Origin: CBDCVO01 sp965223085
GTDB taxonomy: Bacteria; Pseudomonadota; Gammaproteobacteria; Ga0077536
Direction: 5' to 3'
Length of the DNA stretch: 64,000 nt
Assembly (NCBI GenBank): GCA_965223085.1
Contig: OZ244981.1
Location: 3,224,001-3,288,000, forward strand
The notes beneath the pieces were generated by a model, which worked only from the letters and a program-made list of their open reading frames with translations, was not told the DNA's origin and did not search any database. Position numbers and translations under genes: made by a program. Shown here one piece after another: positions 44,505 through 53,180 of this stretch; position 1 is the stretch's first letter; each line of letters opens with the position of its first letter.

Positions 44505-45469
44505 GCAATCGTGCGCACCTTAGCGCTTTGGCGCAGCCGCTCGTTGAAAACTTAAAAAACCACGCGGATCGTTATCGTGTGAAGGTAACGAGACATCCGA
44601 GTGGTATTGATATCGTCGACGCGGGTATCGATTGCCCAGGCGGGCTGGAGGCGGGCCGCTTAATCAGTGAAATTTGCTTGGGAGGCATGGGTTCGGTAGC
44701 AATCAACCGCGCCAGCACGTTTAAGCGTTGGTGTTGGCACCTCGATGTGCATACTAGCGATCCCGTAATAGCGTGCTTAGGATCGCAGTATGCCGGTTGG
44801 AGTTTGAATCACGGGGAAGGAAAAGAGGCATTTTTTGCCTTAGCCTCGGGGCCAGCCCGGGCGATAGGTTCGCGTGAACCTTTGTTCGATGAACTCGCGT
44901 ATCGCAACCCGGCGGCTGCGACGAGCCTCGTTCTCGAAGTTGATCGTGAACCGCCGCGAGAAGTCATCGAAAAAATCCTTGATTACTGCAATATCGAACC
45001 TAGCCAGCTGACTTTAATTTTAACCCCGACGCAAAGCCTCGCGGGGGGCGTGCAAATCGTTGCACGAGTACTCGAAGTCGCGCTGCACAAGGCACACGAA
45101 CTAGAATTTCCATTAGATAATATTTTGGATGGGATCGGAACGGCGCCTGTGCCGCCACCGCATCCCAATTTTGTGAAAGCAATGGGACGCACCAATGACG
45201 CGATTTTATTCGGTGGCATCGTGCATTTGTTTGTTAACGGGGATGACGAGACTGCGGCGGCGTTAGCTCGAGATTTGCCGAGCAGCGCCTCGAAGGACTT
45301 TGGCAAACCATTCGCGACGGTATTCAAAGAATATGACTACGACTTTTACAAGGTCGACCCCATGTTGTTTTCACCAGCGCTTTGCACCGTAACGAATTCT
45401 GCGACGGGCAAAACGTTTAGCGGCGGCGAGCTCCGCGAAGATTTGCTGGAACTATCATTTAATCCGTGA
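44501..45469 (+). CDS. mch: Methenyl-H4MPT cyclohydrolase
   Basis: This 322-residue protein matches Mch over its length: GIDCPGGLEAGRLISEICLGG, VHTSDPVIACLGSQYAGWSL, EVDREPPREVIEKILDYCN and PVPPPHPNFVKAMGRTNDAI. The last block contains the family's signature. It hydrolyses methenyl-H4MPT to formyl-H4MPT, the substrate of FhcD. Starts and stops overlap both neighbours (ATGA before, GTGA after), so it is part of a translationally coupled string. Confidence 0.95.
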   Translation: MSNRAHLSALAQPLVENLKNHADRYRVKVTRHPSGIDIVDAGIDCPGGLEAGRLISEICLGGMGSVAINRASTFKRWCWHLDVHTSDPVIACLGSQYAGWSLNHGEGKEAFFALASGPARAIGSREPLFDELAYRNPAAATSLVLEVDREPPREVIEKILDYCNIEPSQLTLILTPTQSLAGGVQIVARVLEVALHKAHELEFPLDNILDGIGTAPVPPPHPNFVKAMGRTNDAILFGGIVHLFVNGDDETAAALARDLPSSASKDFGKPFATVFKEYDYDFYKVDPMLFSPALCTVTNSATGKTFSGGELREDLLELSFNP

Positions 45470-46398
45470 GCCTGAGGGTGTCGCGTTCCGCTCACGTAGT
45501 CGTTTTTACGGACGCGCCGGGTTGGCACGGTAAGGCGCTGACGGCTGCCTTCGCAGAACGTGGTTTCACGACACATTATGTTTCGCTATCCGAGTGCAGC
45601 ATCTCTTGCGGTGATGGCCGTCCGCGTATTGAATTACCAGGTCTTGGTGGCCGATTGCCGCACGGCGCGTTTGTGCGCGGGATCGCAGGCGGCACGCTCG
45701 AAGAAATTATTTTTAGATTGGATATCTTGCATTGCCTCGAGATACTAAATGTCGCCGTATTTAATAGTGGTCGGGCAATCGAACGCACCGTCGATAAGGC
45801 CCTTACGAGTTTTCTGCTTGATCGCCATGGCTTGCCGTGCGCGACAACCTGGGTGTGTGAATCCTCGGCGCGGGGTCGGGAAATCGCCGGGGAACTTTTT
45901 GCCAGCGGTCGTGCGGCCGTACTGAAACCGCTGTTTGGCTCCCAGGGTGACGGGATTGTGTTGCTGCCAGAGATGAAGGCTTTTGAAGCCGCGGTACCGG
46001 TACGGGGTGTTTATTATTTACAAGAATACCTCGATCGCTACAGTGAGCCGTACCGCGACTGGCGGGTGTTTGTGATCGCCGGGCAAGCGGTGGCTGCGAT
46101 GCAGCGGGAGGGCCCACATTGGATTACGAATCGCGCTCAAGGCGCGCGTTGCCATGCTGTCACGCTCGATAACGAAATGTGCCAGCTAGCTGAGGCTGCG
46201 GCGCGAATTGTGGCGGTTGATTATGCGGGCGTCGATCTCATGCGCGATCGTCGCGGCGACTGGGTCATCGGTGAAGTGAACGGAATCCCCGCTTGGCAGG
46301 GGCTACAGCGGGTCACAAAGCACGATCTAAGCGCTGCGTTGGTCGAAGCGCTTTTAAATAAAGCGCGTCATCAGTATGCCGTGCAAGCCGTCGTATGA
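45466..46398 (+). CDS. RimK-like ATP-grasp ligase, cofactor biosynthesis
   Basis: This 310-residue ATP-grasp protein of the RimK type starts at a GTG overlapping the mch stop. It shows FTDAPGWHGKALTAAFAERG, TVDKALTSFLLDRHGLPCA, AAVLKPLFGSQGDGIVLL (ATP-binding strands), YLQEYLDRYSEPYRDWRVFV and MRDRRGDWVIGEVNGIPAW (metal-binding Glu and Asn). RimK-like enzymes add glutamates, and methylofuran of Methylorubrum carries a long polyglutamate chain; H4MPT ligases such as MptN belong to the same fold. Which of these it serves is inferred from context. Confidence 0.85.
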   Translation: MSLRVSRSAHVVVFTDAPGWHGKALTAAFAERGFTTHYVSLSECSISCGDGRPRIELPGLGGRLPHGAFVRGIAGGTLEEIIFRLDILHCLEILNVAVFNSGRAIERTVDKALTSFLLDRHGLPCATTWVCESSARGREIAGELFASGRAAVLKPLFGSQGDGIVLLPEMKAFEAAVPVRGVYYLQEYLDRYSEPYRDWRVFVIAGQAVAAMQREGPHWITNRAQGARCHAVTLDNEMCQLAEAAARIVAVDYAGVDLMRDRRGDWVIGEVNGIPAWQGLQRVTKHDLSAALVEALLNKARHQYAVQAVV

Positions 46399-47276
46399 AC
46401 GCCGTGGAAGCGCTGGCTCCGGTACGTGTGGCAGCGGCGGTGCGATGTGCCTGTCGCATCGATGTGTTAGCGCCGAAGCCCGGAAACGTGAGTGTTTATG
46501 CCGCGGGCCACGATATGCGTGCCGAAGATTTTCTGCACAGCGCCAGGGTTGTCGCACCGCTGCTCGCCGACCCCAGTAAGAATCTCGGTGCTAGGATTCT
46601 GAGCTCGATCGAAGCAACGCGTGCGCTCGTATCCTGTAATACGAATTTAGGCATCGTCTTGTTAGCAGCACCGCTATGTGCGCCGGTCTTGCAGCGCCGA
46701 GAACCGGCAAGCTACCGCGACTGGGTTGCGCAGGCATTGGCCGAGACGACCATCAGCGATACAGAATACTGCTACGCTGCGATTCGCCGCGCCAGACCGA
46801 GTGGACTTGAAGACGCCGTAGCGCACGACGTACGCGCACCGGCGCGCGTCGATTTGTTGACCGCGATGAAAAGTGCGGCTGATCGTGATTTGATCGCTCG
46901 TCAATACGCTACCGCATTTTTAGACGTGTTTGATTTCGGCGTGCCGTTAATACGACGTTATCGTGATCGCTGGAAATCTTTTTCTTGGGCCTGTGTTGCG
47001 TGTTTTTTGGGCTTTTTAGATCGCCACCTCGATACCCATATTGTGCGTCAACATGGCGTGGCCGTTGCTACCGAGGTCCAACAACGTACGCGACAAGTAG
47101 CATCGGCGATAAAAGCATGCGAAAATCCCCACGCACTTGTCGCTCATCTTCAACACCTCGATCGGATGCTGAAACAACGGGATATCAATCCCGGGACGAG
47201 TGCCGACTTAGCAGTGGCAAGTGTGTTGGCGACGATCCTGGATGCGGAGACCAGGATTACATATTCGCCAAGATGA
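46395..47276 (+). CDS. CitG/MdcB-like triphosphoribosyl transferase-family protein
   Basis: This 293-residue helical protein matches the triphosphoribosyl-dephospho-CoA synthase family: CRIDVLAPKPGNVSVYAAGHDM, DFLHSARVVAPLL, LVSCNTNLGIVLLAAPL and a C-terminal helix. No citrate lyase genes are around. Homologues are conserved in bacterial H4MPT clusters (orf7/orf9-type genes), so it probably attaches a ribosyl or phosphoribosyl unit to a pterin or furan intermediate. The reaction is unproven. It overlaps the ATP-grasp gene by 4 bases and precedes fae by 138 bases. Confidence 0.82.
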   Translation: MNAVEALAPVRVAAAVRCACRIDVLAPKPGNVSVYAAGHDMRAEDFLHSARVVAPLLADPSKNLGARILSSIEATRALVSCNTNLGIVLLAAPLCAPVLQRREPASYRDWVAQALAETTISDTEYCYAAIRRARPSGLEDAVAHDVRAPARVDLLTAMKSAADRDLIARQYATAFLDVFDFGVPLIRRYRDRWKSFSWACVACFLGFLDRHLDTHIVRQHGVAVATEVQQRTRQVASAIKACENPHALVAHLQHLDRMLKQRDINPGTSADLAVASVLATILDAETRITYSPR

Positions 47277-47310
47277 TGTGGAGCGACCGTGTGTTTTGCA
47301 CAGTCGGCTC

Positions 47311-47339
47311 TTGGCACACTTATCGCGCCTGAAGATATT
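47311..47339 (+). promoter_or_regulatory. Promoter candidate for fae
   Basis: TTGGCA (-35) and GATATT (-10, 4 of 6 matches) are spaced by 17 bases in the 138-base gap upstream of fae. A separate promoter is expected because Fae is usually among the most abundant proteins in such organisms. The fae ribosome-binding site AGAAGGAGAAGAATT is strong. Confidence 0.35.
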
Positions 47340-47414
47340 GAGGCGTTGCGCTAGGGGTGACAACTTCGTGGAATTTACTCTGCCCATTTTCAGGATCTCA
47401 GAAGGAGAAGAATT

Positions 47415-47927
47415 ATGGCCGTAATCGATCGTGTTCTAGTCGGTGAGTCTCTAGTCGGAGACGGCAATGAAGTCGCGCATATCGATCTCATCATGGGACC
47501 GCGCGGTAGTGCTGCTGAAACGGCATTTTGCAACTGCTTAACGAACAATAAAGATGGTTTTACGAGTTTGCTGGCGGTGGTCGCCCCCGACCTCGCGGTT
47601 AAACCAAGCACGGTGATGTTCAATAAAGTTACGATCAAAGGATCCAAGCAAGCCGTACAGATGTTCGGTCCGGCTCAGCGCGGTGTAGCGATGGCGGTGG
47701 CTGATTGTGTTGAAAACGGTACGATACCCGCCACCGAAGCCGACGATGTGTTTGTTTCCATTGGCGTGTTCATACATTGGTTGGCAGAGGACGACGGCAA
47801 AATTCAAGACTACAATTATCGGGCGACTAAGGAAGCTATCGAACGCGCTGTGAAAGGAGAACCGAAGGCGACGGACGTTGTTGCGCAAAAAGGAAGCTCT
47901 CCGCACCCGTTTGCTGCCCACAACTAA
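47415..47927 (+). CDS. fae: Formaldehyde-activating enzyme
   Basis: This 170-residue protein matches Fae: RVLVGESLVGDGNEVAHIDL, IMGPRGSAAETAFCNCLTNN, TVMFNKVTIKGSKQAVQMFG and GPAQRGVAMAVADCVENGTI. The early His in EVAHID is the proposed catalytic residue. It condenses formaldehyde with H4MPT to methylene-H4MPT in the cytoplasm, protecting the cell from formaldehyde produced by XoxF. The ribosome-binding site is strong and the gene probably has its own promoter. Confidence 0.97.
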   Translation: MAVIDRVLVGESLVGDGNEVAHIDLIMGPRGSAAETAFCNCLTNNKDGFTSLLAVVAPDLAVKPSTVMFNKVTIKGSKQAVQMFGPAQRGVAMAVADCVENGTIPATEADDVFVSIGVFIHWLAEDDGKIQDYNYRATKEAIERAVKGEPKATDVVAQKGSSPHPFAAHN

Positions 47928-47969
47928 GACGGACGCGTCGTCCTTAAGATCGCTTAATAAGCCGTCAAC

Positions 47970-47997
47970 TGGCTGCGCTGTGAAACTGGCGCAGCCA
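47970..47997. terminator. Hairpin between fae and the convergent HisA-like gene
   Basis: A perfect 9-bp stem (TGGCTGCGC / GCGCAGCCA) with a 10-base loop lies 42 bases after fae and 105 bases from the end of the opposite gene. Its position suits a two-way terminator, but no T-run follows on either strand. Confidence 0.45.
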
Positions 47998-48102
47998 CAA
48001 GGATACAACTTACCGTATGCGGCCGCGCTGGCGAGTAGTGCGTTAAGCACAGTTCACAGTCGGCCGCGAACCGTGCTTATTGGTTTAGGGATTGATGCGC
48101 TC

Positions 48103-48834
48103 TCAATCCGGCGGTGAGAAACGGGTTTCAGAAGCCGTCGCGACGGCTTGCAAATCACGTGCGGATAAGTGGCCTTGATGCAGTGCAGTGGCGACCAAAA
48201 CATGCGCGATACCGAGTTTTGCGAGCTGCAGCAGATCGCTGCGGTGACGTACTCCGCCGGCAGCAACTAAATGCCGCTGGCGTGCGCATCGCTTTAGTTG
48301 TGACAGGAGTTCGATGTCCGGCCCGCATTGGGCGCCGACGTTGGTGAGATTCATCGCGATGACCGTATTTGGCCAGCAGCTTGAATCCTCATAAAGCGCG
48401 GCCGGCCCGAGTGCGCGGCCATCCTGATAGTCCAAGGATAACACCGGATCATCGCAGTGCTCGAGCAAGGAACGGTAGGCGGTCAAAGAACGCTGGGATT
48501 CTGCGCCGAGAATTATTCTAACGCGCTCGCGAGCCCCGAAAATCGCAAGATCGTCGCGGTCGGCAAATCCAGCATCAAGCCAACATTCGATATGCGGAAA
48601 CTCCTCCACTACCTCCAGCACCATGTCGTGTTGAGCGTTACCGCCCGTGATCGCGTCTAGATCGGCTATATAGAGCGTTTTGAAGGGGAAAAATTTCAGT
48701 AAGTTCGCGACGAGTGCCGGTAGACTTGCCGCCTCGCCTAAGCACGACTGAAGCACCCTATAGCGGCCGCGCTGGCCGCGTACGGCGTGCACTGCCACGC
48801 GTCCTTTTAGATCGATAACAGGGATCACTTGCAT
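48103..48834 (-). CDS. HisA-like TIM-barrel protein of H4MPT clusters
   Basis: This 243-residue TIM barrel resembles HisA: VIPVIDLKGRVAVHAVRGQRG at the start, IADLDAITG, LSLDYQDGRALG and VAAGGVRHRSDLLQLAKLGI. HisA proper is encoded with other his genes, which are absent here. Relatives of this kind accompany fae and mch in methylotrophs and methanogens and are predicted to serve cofactor synthesis. The reaction is unknown. It diverges from the next gene over 61 bases, which should hold both promoters. Confidence 0.82.
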   Translation of the reverse strand: MQVIPVIDLKGRVAVHAVRGQRGRYRVLQSCLGEAASLPALVANLLKFFPFKTLYIADLDAITGGNAQHDMVLEVVEEFPHIECWLDAGFADRDDLAIFGARERVRIILGAESQRSLTAYRSLLEHCDDPVLSLDYQDGRALGPAALYEDSSCWPNTVIAMNLTNVGAQCGPDIELLSQLKRCARQRHLVAAGGVRHRSDLLQLAKLGIAHVLVATALHQGHLSARDLQAVATASETRFSPPD

Positions 48835-48895
48835 GCGCTAATATTGCACCGATGGCACATTTTTCTCGACTTTTGATTTCACCCTGGTAAGCATA

Positions 48896-49981
48896 TTGAG
48901 CTTCGAGACAGCCCGAAAAACGCCTTTAACAACGTGCTATGGGTGGGACATTGGCGGTGCCCACTTGAAGCTATGCGGCCTTGACGCAGAAGGCAAGGTC
49001 AATTTTCTGCGCACCATTCCAACGCCGCTGTGGGCTGGTCTCGAGGTGCTGGAAGAAATATTTGCCTCGCTGAGCGAGGAATTGCTCAGCGAGGCACTGC
49101 ATGGTATCACGATGACCGGCGAGTTATGTGATGTGTTTGCCGATCGGTCCGCGGGTGTGCGTCGTTTGATCGCCTTGTTCACGCGCTATTTCGGTACCGC
49201 CGGGGTCGCAATTTATGCCTGCCGAGATGGTTGGCTCGATGTCGAACAAGCAACGCGCCGTTGCGACCAAGTGGCCTCTGCCAATTGGCGCCTTAGCGCT
49301 GAGTCCGTTGCCGGCTGCGCAGCGCAAGCAGTCTTGGTAGACATCGGCACCACAACTACCGATCTCGTACCCGTCGCGAGAGGGCAGGTGATTGCCTCTG
49401 GTAGTGACGATCACACACGTCTGGTGGCTAGTGAGTTGCTCTATACCGGCATGGTCCGCACTCCCGTGATGGCTATTTGTCGCCGCGCACGTTTCAATGG
49501 GCGGTGGCAAGGCTTGATGGCGGAGCATTTCGCGACCAGCGCGGATGTCTATCGTATTCTCGGCACCTTGCCAGCGGGCGTTGATCTGTTACCGACGCCC
49601 GACGGTGCCGGCAAAGATCTGGGTGCCAGCCAACGGCGTCTCGCCCGCATGGTTGGAGTCGATTATCGTGACGATATGGCGGGATCGATCTTGGCGCTAG
49701 CTGCGAGCATTGCGGAGATGCAGCTTCAGCATATCGAGGCGGCTTTGCGAGAGGTGATGCGATGCAGCTTTCGCGGCGACGCTCGGGTGACCCTAATCGG
49801 TGCTGGCATTGGCGAGCACGTCGTGGTCCGTCTCGCCGAGCGCGTGAATTTGCCTTTTCGTTCGTTCGCATCTTTTCTTGACCTGCACCAGCGCACGAGC
49901 TCTGAAATCGCTGCGGTCGCCTCGGCAGTAGCCGCGGCGACCACACGGCAGATCCAGCATGCTGACTCCTATCGCGTATGA
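48896..49981 (+). CDS. MfnF-like hydantoinase-superfamily protein (methylofuran synthesis)
   Basis: This 361-residue protein, starting at a TTG, has the ASKHA-like fold of the hydantoinase/oxoprolinase family: YGWDIGGAHLKLCGLDAEG, GITMTGELCDVFADRSAGV and AVLVDIGTTTTDLVPVARGQ. Archaeal MfnF of the same family joins the furan diphosphate to a gamma-glutamyl-tyramine acceptor in methanofuran synthesis. By analogy this should make the furan-phenol ether of methylofuran. The neighbouring MfnE-like kinase supports this. Its end overlaps pabB by 23 bases. Confidence 0.8.
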   Translation: MSFETARKTPLTTCYGWDIGGAHLKLCGLDAEGKVNFLRTIPTPLWAGLEVLEEIFASLSEELLSEALHGITMTGELCDVFADRSAGVRRLIALFTRYFGTAGVAIYACRDGWLDVEQATRRCDQVASANWRLSAESVAGCAAQAVLVDIGTTTTDLVPVARGQVIASGSDDHTRLVASELLYTGMVRTPVMAICRRARFNGRWQGLMAEHFATSADVYRILGTLPAGVDLLPTPDGAGKDLGASQRRLARMVGVDYRDDMAGSILALAASIAEMQLQHIEAALREVMRCSFRGDARVTLIGAGIGEHVVVRLAERVNLPFRSFASFLDLHQRTSSEIAAVASAVAAATTRQIQHADSYRV

Positions 49982-51341
49982 GCGTAACGTAATGCACCGG
50001 GTCGCTCGCTTAGCGAAGCGTCCAGGTTTTGTCTTGCTCGATAGTTGTCACGATCGTTGTCCAGGCGGGCGTTATGACGTGCTGGCGACCGATCCGGTTA
50101 TTACCGTCACCACCCATGGGGCAACCACGACCATCGTGCGCCCTGGGCAGCAGGAAACCTCGTGCGCGGATCCGTTTGAGATTCTCAACGAGTTGCTCGC
50201 CGGACGTCACTGTGTCGGACAAGCGCCGCCTTTCGTCGGTGGCGCGATTGGATATTTTAGTTACGACTTGGCCCGGCGCCTGGAACGCCTACCGGCAACG
50301 GCCGTGGCGGATATCGATATTCCGGAAATGCACGTCGGGATCTACGATTGGGCGATCTGTGTCGATCACGAGACCCGGCGCGCGTGGTTGTGTAGTACGG
50401 CTCAATGTCATGCCGATGTGGATGAGATACTGCTTGCTTGGAATGCGCAAACGGCCGTTACCCCGGCAGCATTTCCGACCTCATTTCTCGTGACATCAGC
50501 GGTACACCGTGATATGTCCTTCGCCGCTTACGCCACGGGTTTTGGAAAGATCAAACAATATATTACTGACGGTGATTGTTACCAAGTAAACTTCGCGCAA
50601 CGTTTCTCGGCAACTGTTAAAGGCGATCCCTGGGATGCTTATCAACATCTGCGCAATGTCAATCCAGCTCCCTACTCGGCTTATGTTCCGTTGCCTGACG
50701 GTAGTGCCGTGCTGAGTTCATCGCCCGAGCGCTTTTTGTCCGTCGCGAACGGGATTGTGGAGACGAAACCTATCAAAGGCACCCGTTCCCGCGCCGACGA
50801 TCCGGTGCGCGATCGCGCGTTGGCCGCGGAGCTTGCCGCGAGCGAGAAAGACCGAGCAGAAAATCTCATGATCGTTGATCTGCTGCGTAACGACTTAGGG
50901 CGCAGCGCCGAAATTGGTTCGGTGAACGTGCCACACTTATTCGAGATCGAGAGTTTCGCCCGTGTTCACCACCTCGTGAGTACGGTGCGGGCACGACTGC
51001 GTCGGGGCGAAAATGCGTTGCATGCATTGCGCAAGTGTTTTCCTGGTGGTTCGATTACCGGTGCGCCGAAAATTCGTGCGATGGAAATTATCGAAGAACT
51101 AGAGCCGTGTCGGCGTAGCGTATATTGTGGCGCCGTCGGCTATTTGTCCGATTGCGGGAACATGGATACGAATATCGCGATCCGTACGCTGCTACACCAC
51201 CGCGGGAGCATGTACTGTTGGGCAGGGGGCGGTATCGTGATGGATTCTGAGCTGCAAGCTGAATATCAGGAAAGCCTGGATAAAGCGGCTGCGATGTTGG
51301 AAGTTTTCAGCCGCGCTGAGGCGGAGCGTGTGGGTCGTTAA
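49959..51341 (+). CDS. pabB: Aminodeoxychorismate synthase component I (PabB)
   Basis: This 460-residue chorismate-binding enzyme shows IKQYITDGDCYQVNFAQRF, SSSPERFLSV, TKPIKGTRSR, ENLMIVDLLRNDLGR and CFPGGSITGAPKIRAMEII. The Lys in PIKGT is the PabB nucleophile; anthranilate synthase has Ala there. It makes aminodeoxychorismate for 4-aminobenzoate, used both for folate and by MptG for H4MPT. It overlaps the MfnF-like gene upstream and the MfnE-like gene downstream, so its main role here may be H4MPT supply. No pabA or pabC is in the window. Confidence 0.94.
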   Translation: MLTPIAYERNVMHRVARLAKRPGFVLLDSCHDRCPGGRYDVLATDPVITVTTHGATTTIVRPGQQETSCADPFEILNELLAGRHCVGQAPPFVGGAIGYFSYDLARRLERLPATAVADIDIPEMHVGIYDWAICVDHETRRAWLCSTAQCHADVDEILLAWNAQTAVTPAAFPTSFLVTSAVHRDMSFAAYATGFGKIKQYITDGDCYQVNFAQRFSATVKGDPWDAYQHLRNVNPAPYSAYVPLPDGSAVLSSSPERFLSVANGIVETKPIKGTRSRADDPVRDRALAAELAASEKDRAENLMIVDLLRNDLGRSAEIGSVNVPHLFEIESFARVHHLVSTVRARLRRGENALHALRKCFPGGSITGAPKIRAMEIIEELEPCRRSVYCGAVGYLSDCGNMDTNIAIRTLLHHRGSMYCWAGGGIVMDSELQAEYQESLDKAAAMLEVFSRAEAERVGR

Positions 51342-51939
51342 GCTCGGCGGGAGTTTGGCGAACGACGCGGCGACTTTGCGCAAGTGGTTAGAGGCCGCCG
51401 CGACGCACCCTCAACGACCACTGATCATCGTACCGGGGGGCGGGCATTTTGCGAACGCGGTGCGGCACTCACAAGCCGCGCTGGGTTTTTCCGATCCGCT
51501 CGCGCATCGCCTTGCGTTGGCAGCGATGGCTCACTTCGGACAGGTGTTGCTGGCGCTGGAACCTCGCTTGGTAACGTGCCGAGGCAATGAGTTCGGATCA
51601 CTAGGTGGCTCGGGTGCGTATGTTTGGTTACCTGATTCAGCGCAGGGTTTTGAGCCGCCGGTAGCCGAGAACTGGTCGCTGACCTCGGATTCCTTGGCAC
51701 TGTGGGTGGCGATGCGGACGCAAGCGCCTTGCTGTGTTCTCGTAAAGTCTGTTGCGCCACCGTCTGAGAGCGACAGTATCGCGTTGCTGAGCTTGAGTGG
51801 TTATGTCGATCGTGCGTTTCCCGACTATGCACATCGCTACGCGGGAGAAATTATTTTTCTCGCGTCCGATGCCTATGGCACGCTGGCTGATATTGCGCGC
51901 CGTTCGCCTCGCCACGGCGACAATTCAAGCGCGATGTGA
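51328..51939 (+). CDS. MfnE-like amino-acid-kinase-fold protein (methylofuran synthesis)
   Basis: This 203-residue protein starts at a GTG within the end of pabB. It has the kinase-fold opening WVVKLGGSLANDAAT, the glycine-rich VPGGGHFANAVRHSQ and the C-terminal SDSLALWVAMRTQAP block. Archaeal MfnE of the same group phosphorylates aminomethyl-furanmethyl phosphate to the diphosphate, the substrate of MfnF. Next to an MfnF-like gene this is the likely job. It is a small member of the family, about 60 residues shorter than typical amino-acid kinases. Confidence 0.82.
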   Translation: MWVVKLGGSLANDAATLRKWLEAAATHPQRPLIIVPGGGHFANAVRHSQAALGFSDPLAHRLALAAMAHFGQVLLALEPRLVTCRGNEFGSLGGSGAYVWLPDSAQGFEPPVAENWSLTSDSLALWVAMRTQAPCCVLVKSVAPPSESDSIALLSLSGYVDRAFPDYAHRYAGEIIFLASDAYGTLADIARRSPRHGDNSSAM

Positions 51940-51990
51940 ACCCAGCCGATATGGGAAGAACCCCTCTCGCCCGCCTAGTGAGGCTAAAAA

Positions 51991-53157
51991 ATGTCGCTCA
52001 GCAATATGTCATTAAAACAGCAGTACTATCTGCTCGGTGGTCTTGGTGTCGCGGGGGTAATCCTCACTGCGGTGGCGTTCAGCGCCGGGACGCGATCAGC
52101 GGGTGTTGGTTGGTCGGCGCTGGTTTTGTGCCTGGTTGTTCTCGGGATCGGGACGTGGTGGCTTGCGCAGCGCGTCGAGCAACGTGCTCGTGCTTTGCTA
52201 TCTGCACTTAACGCCGTTCGCAAAAACGGTTTCTCAGCTACCGCCGGTGTTGTCGGCAGTGATGAATTTGCGCAAATAAACCAGGCGTTCTATGGGGCGT
52301 GCCAACCTTTCGTCGAAGTTGTCGAGACTTTGACCGGCACTTGCGGTGAACTCCAGAGCGCGACGGATGGGCTATTATCTATCTCGCGGCAGAATCGCGA
52401 CGGGATGGAAAATCAAACCAGTACGGCAGATCGAGTCGCGCACGCTGCAGCCGGCTTGAGTTCGAACGTCGATCGCGTGGCGGATAAAGCGAGCCAAGGA
52501 TTGGAGGCCGCGACCCAAGCCGATGCTGATGTAGAGGCTGGTTGCGGCGCTTTACGGGACACCAGTACTGCCATAGAAAAATTGGCCAATGAAGTACGTA
52601 GTGCCGCGGAAATTGTCGATGATCTTAAGAACAACAGCATGAATATCGGCGCTGTGCTCGATGTGATTCGTGGCATTGCAGAGCAGACGAATTTGCTGGC
52701 GTTGAATGCCGCCATTGAAGCGGCTCGGGCCGGTGAGCAAGGGCGTGGATTTGCGGTGGTCGCAGACGAAGTACGCAGCCTCGCCAGCCGCACACAACAA
52801 TCCACGCAAGAAATTCAAGTCATGATCGAACGGCTTCAAACTGGCGCCAATCGCGCTGTAGAGGCGATGCAGGTCGGTTGGAACAACGCCGATGCGACAG
52901 TTGAGCAAGCGCATAAAGCCGCAAAATCTTTGGAGTCTGTAACGACGGTCGTGCACACGATTCGATCGATGAATGCTGATATTGCCGAAGCCGCGAACGA
53001 GCAACGTGCTGCTACCCAAGAAATTGCGACGAGCATTGAACGAATAAAATCAATTTGCCATGAAACGGCTGAAAGCGGCGTTAGAGTCACCGAGGCGAGT
53101 CAAAATCTAGCCGGGTTGACGACTCGGCAACAGGCAGTGATCAAAACTCTCGGCTAG
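51991..53157 (+). CDS. Methyl-accepting chemotaxis protein without periplasmic sensor
   Basis: This 388-residue protein has two close N-terminal membrane helices (about residues 11-30 and 36-57) with only a few residues between them, so there is no periplasmic ligand domain. The cytoplasmic signalling tip is complete: IAEQTNLLALNAAIEAARAG, then GRGFAVVADEVRSLASRT. It should signal to CheA/CheW. It starts 51 bases after the MfnE-like gene and may share its transcript. The stimulus is unknown and could be sensed within the membrane or the cytoplasm. Confidence 0.9.
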   Translation: MSLSNMSLKQQYYLLGGLGVAGVILTAVAFSAGTRSAGVGWSALVLCLVVLGIGTWWLAQRVEQRARALLSALNAVRKNGFSATAGVVGSDEFAQINQAFYGACQPFVEVVETLTGTCGELQSATDGLLSISRQNRDGMENQTSTADRVAHAAAGLSSNVDRVADKASQGLEAATQADADVEAGCGALRDTSTAIEKLANEVRSAAEIVDDLKNNSMNIGAVLDVIRGIAEQTNLLALNAAIEAARAGEQGRGFAVVADEVRSLASRTQQSTQEIQVMIERLQTGANRAVEAMQVGWNNADATVEQAHKAAKSLESVTTVVHTIRSMNADIAEAANEQRAATQEIATSIERIKSICHETAESGVRVTEASQNLAGLTTRQQAVIKTLG

Positions 53158-53180
53158 CAAACCTACAGGCTAAGCCACAT

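Noticed and set aside
47538..48050. A 170-codon minus-strand frame opposite fae
   Set aside because: fae is unmistakable on the other strand and this product has no recognisable domain.
48103..48834. Calling this gene hisA of histidine biosynthesis
   Set aside because: No other his gene is near, and HisA-like relatives are known companions of fae and mch, so a cofactor role is more likely.
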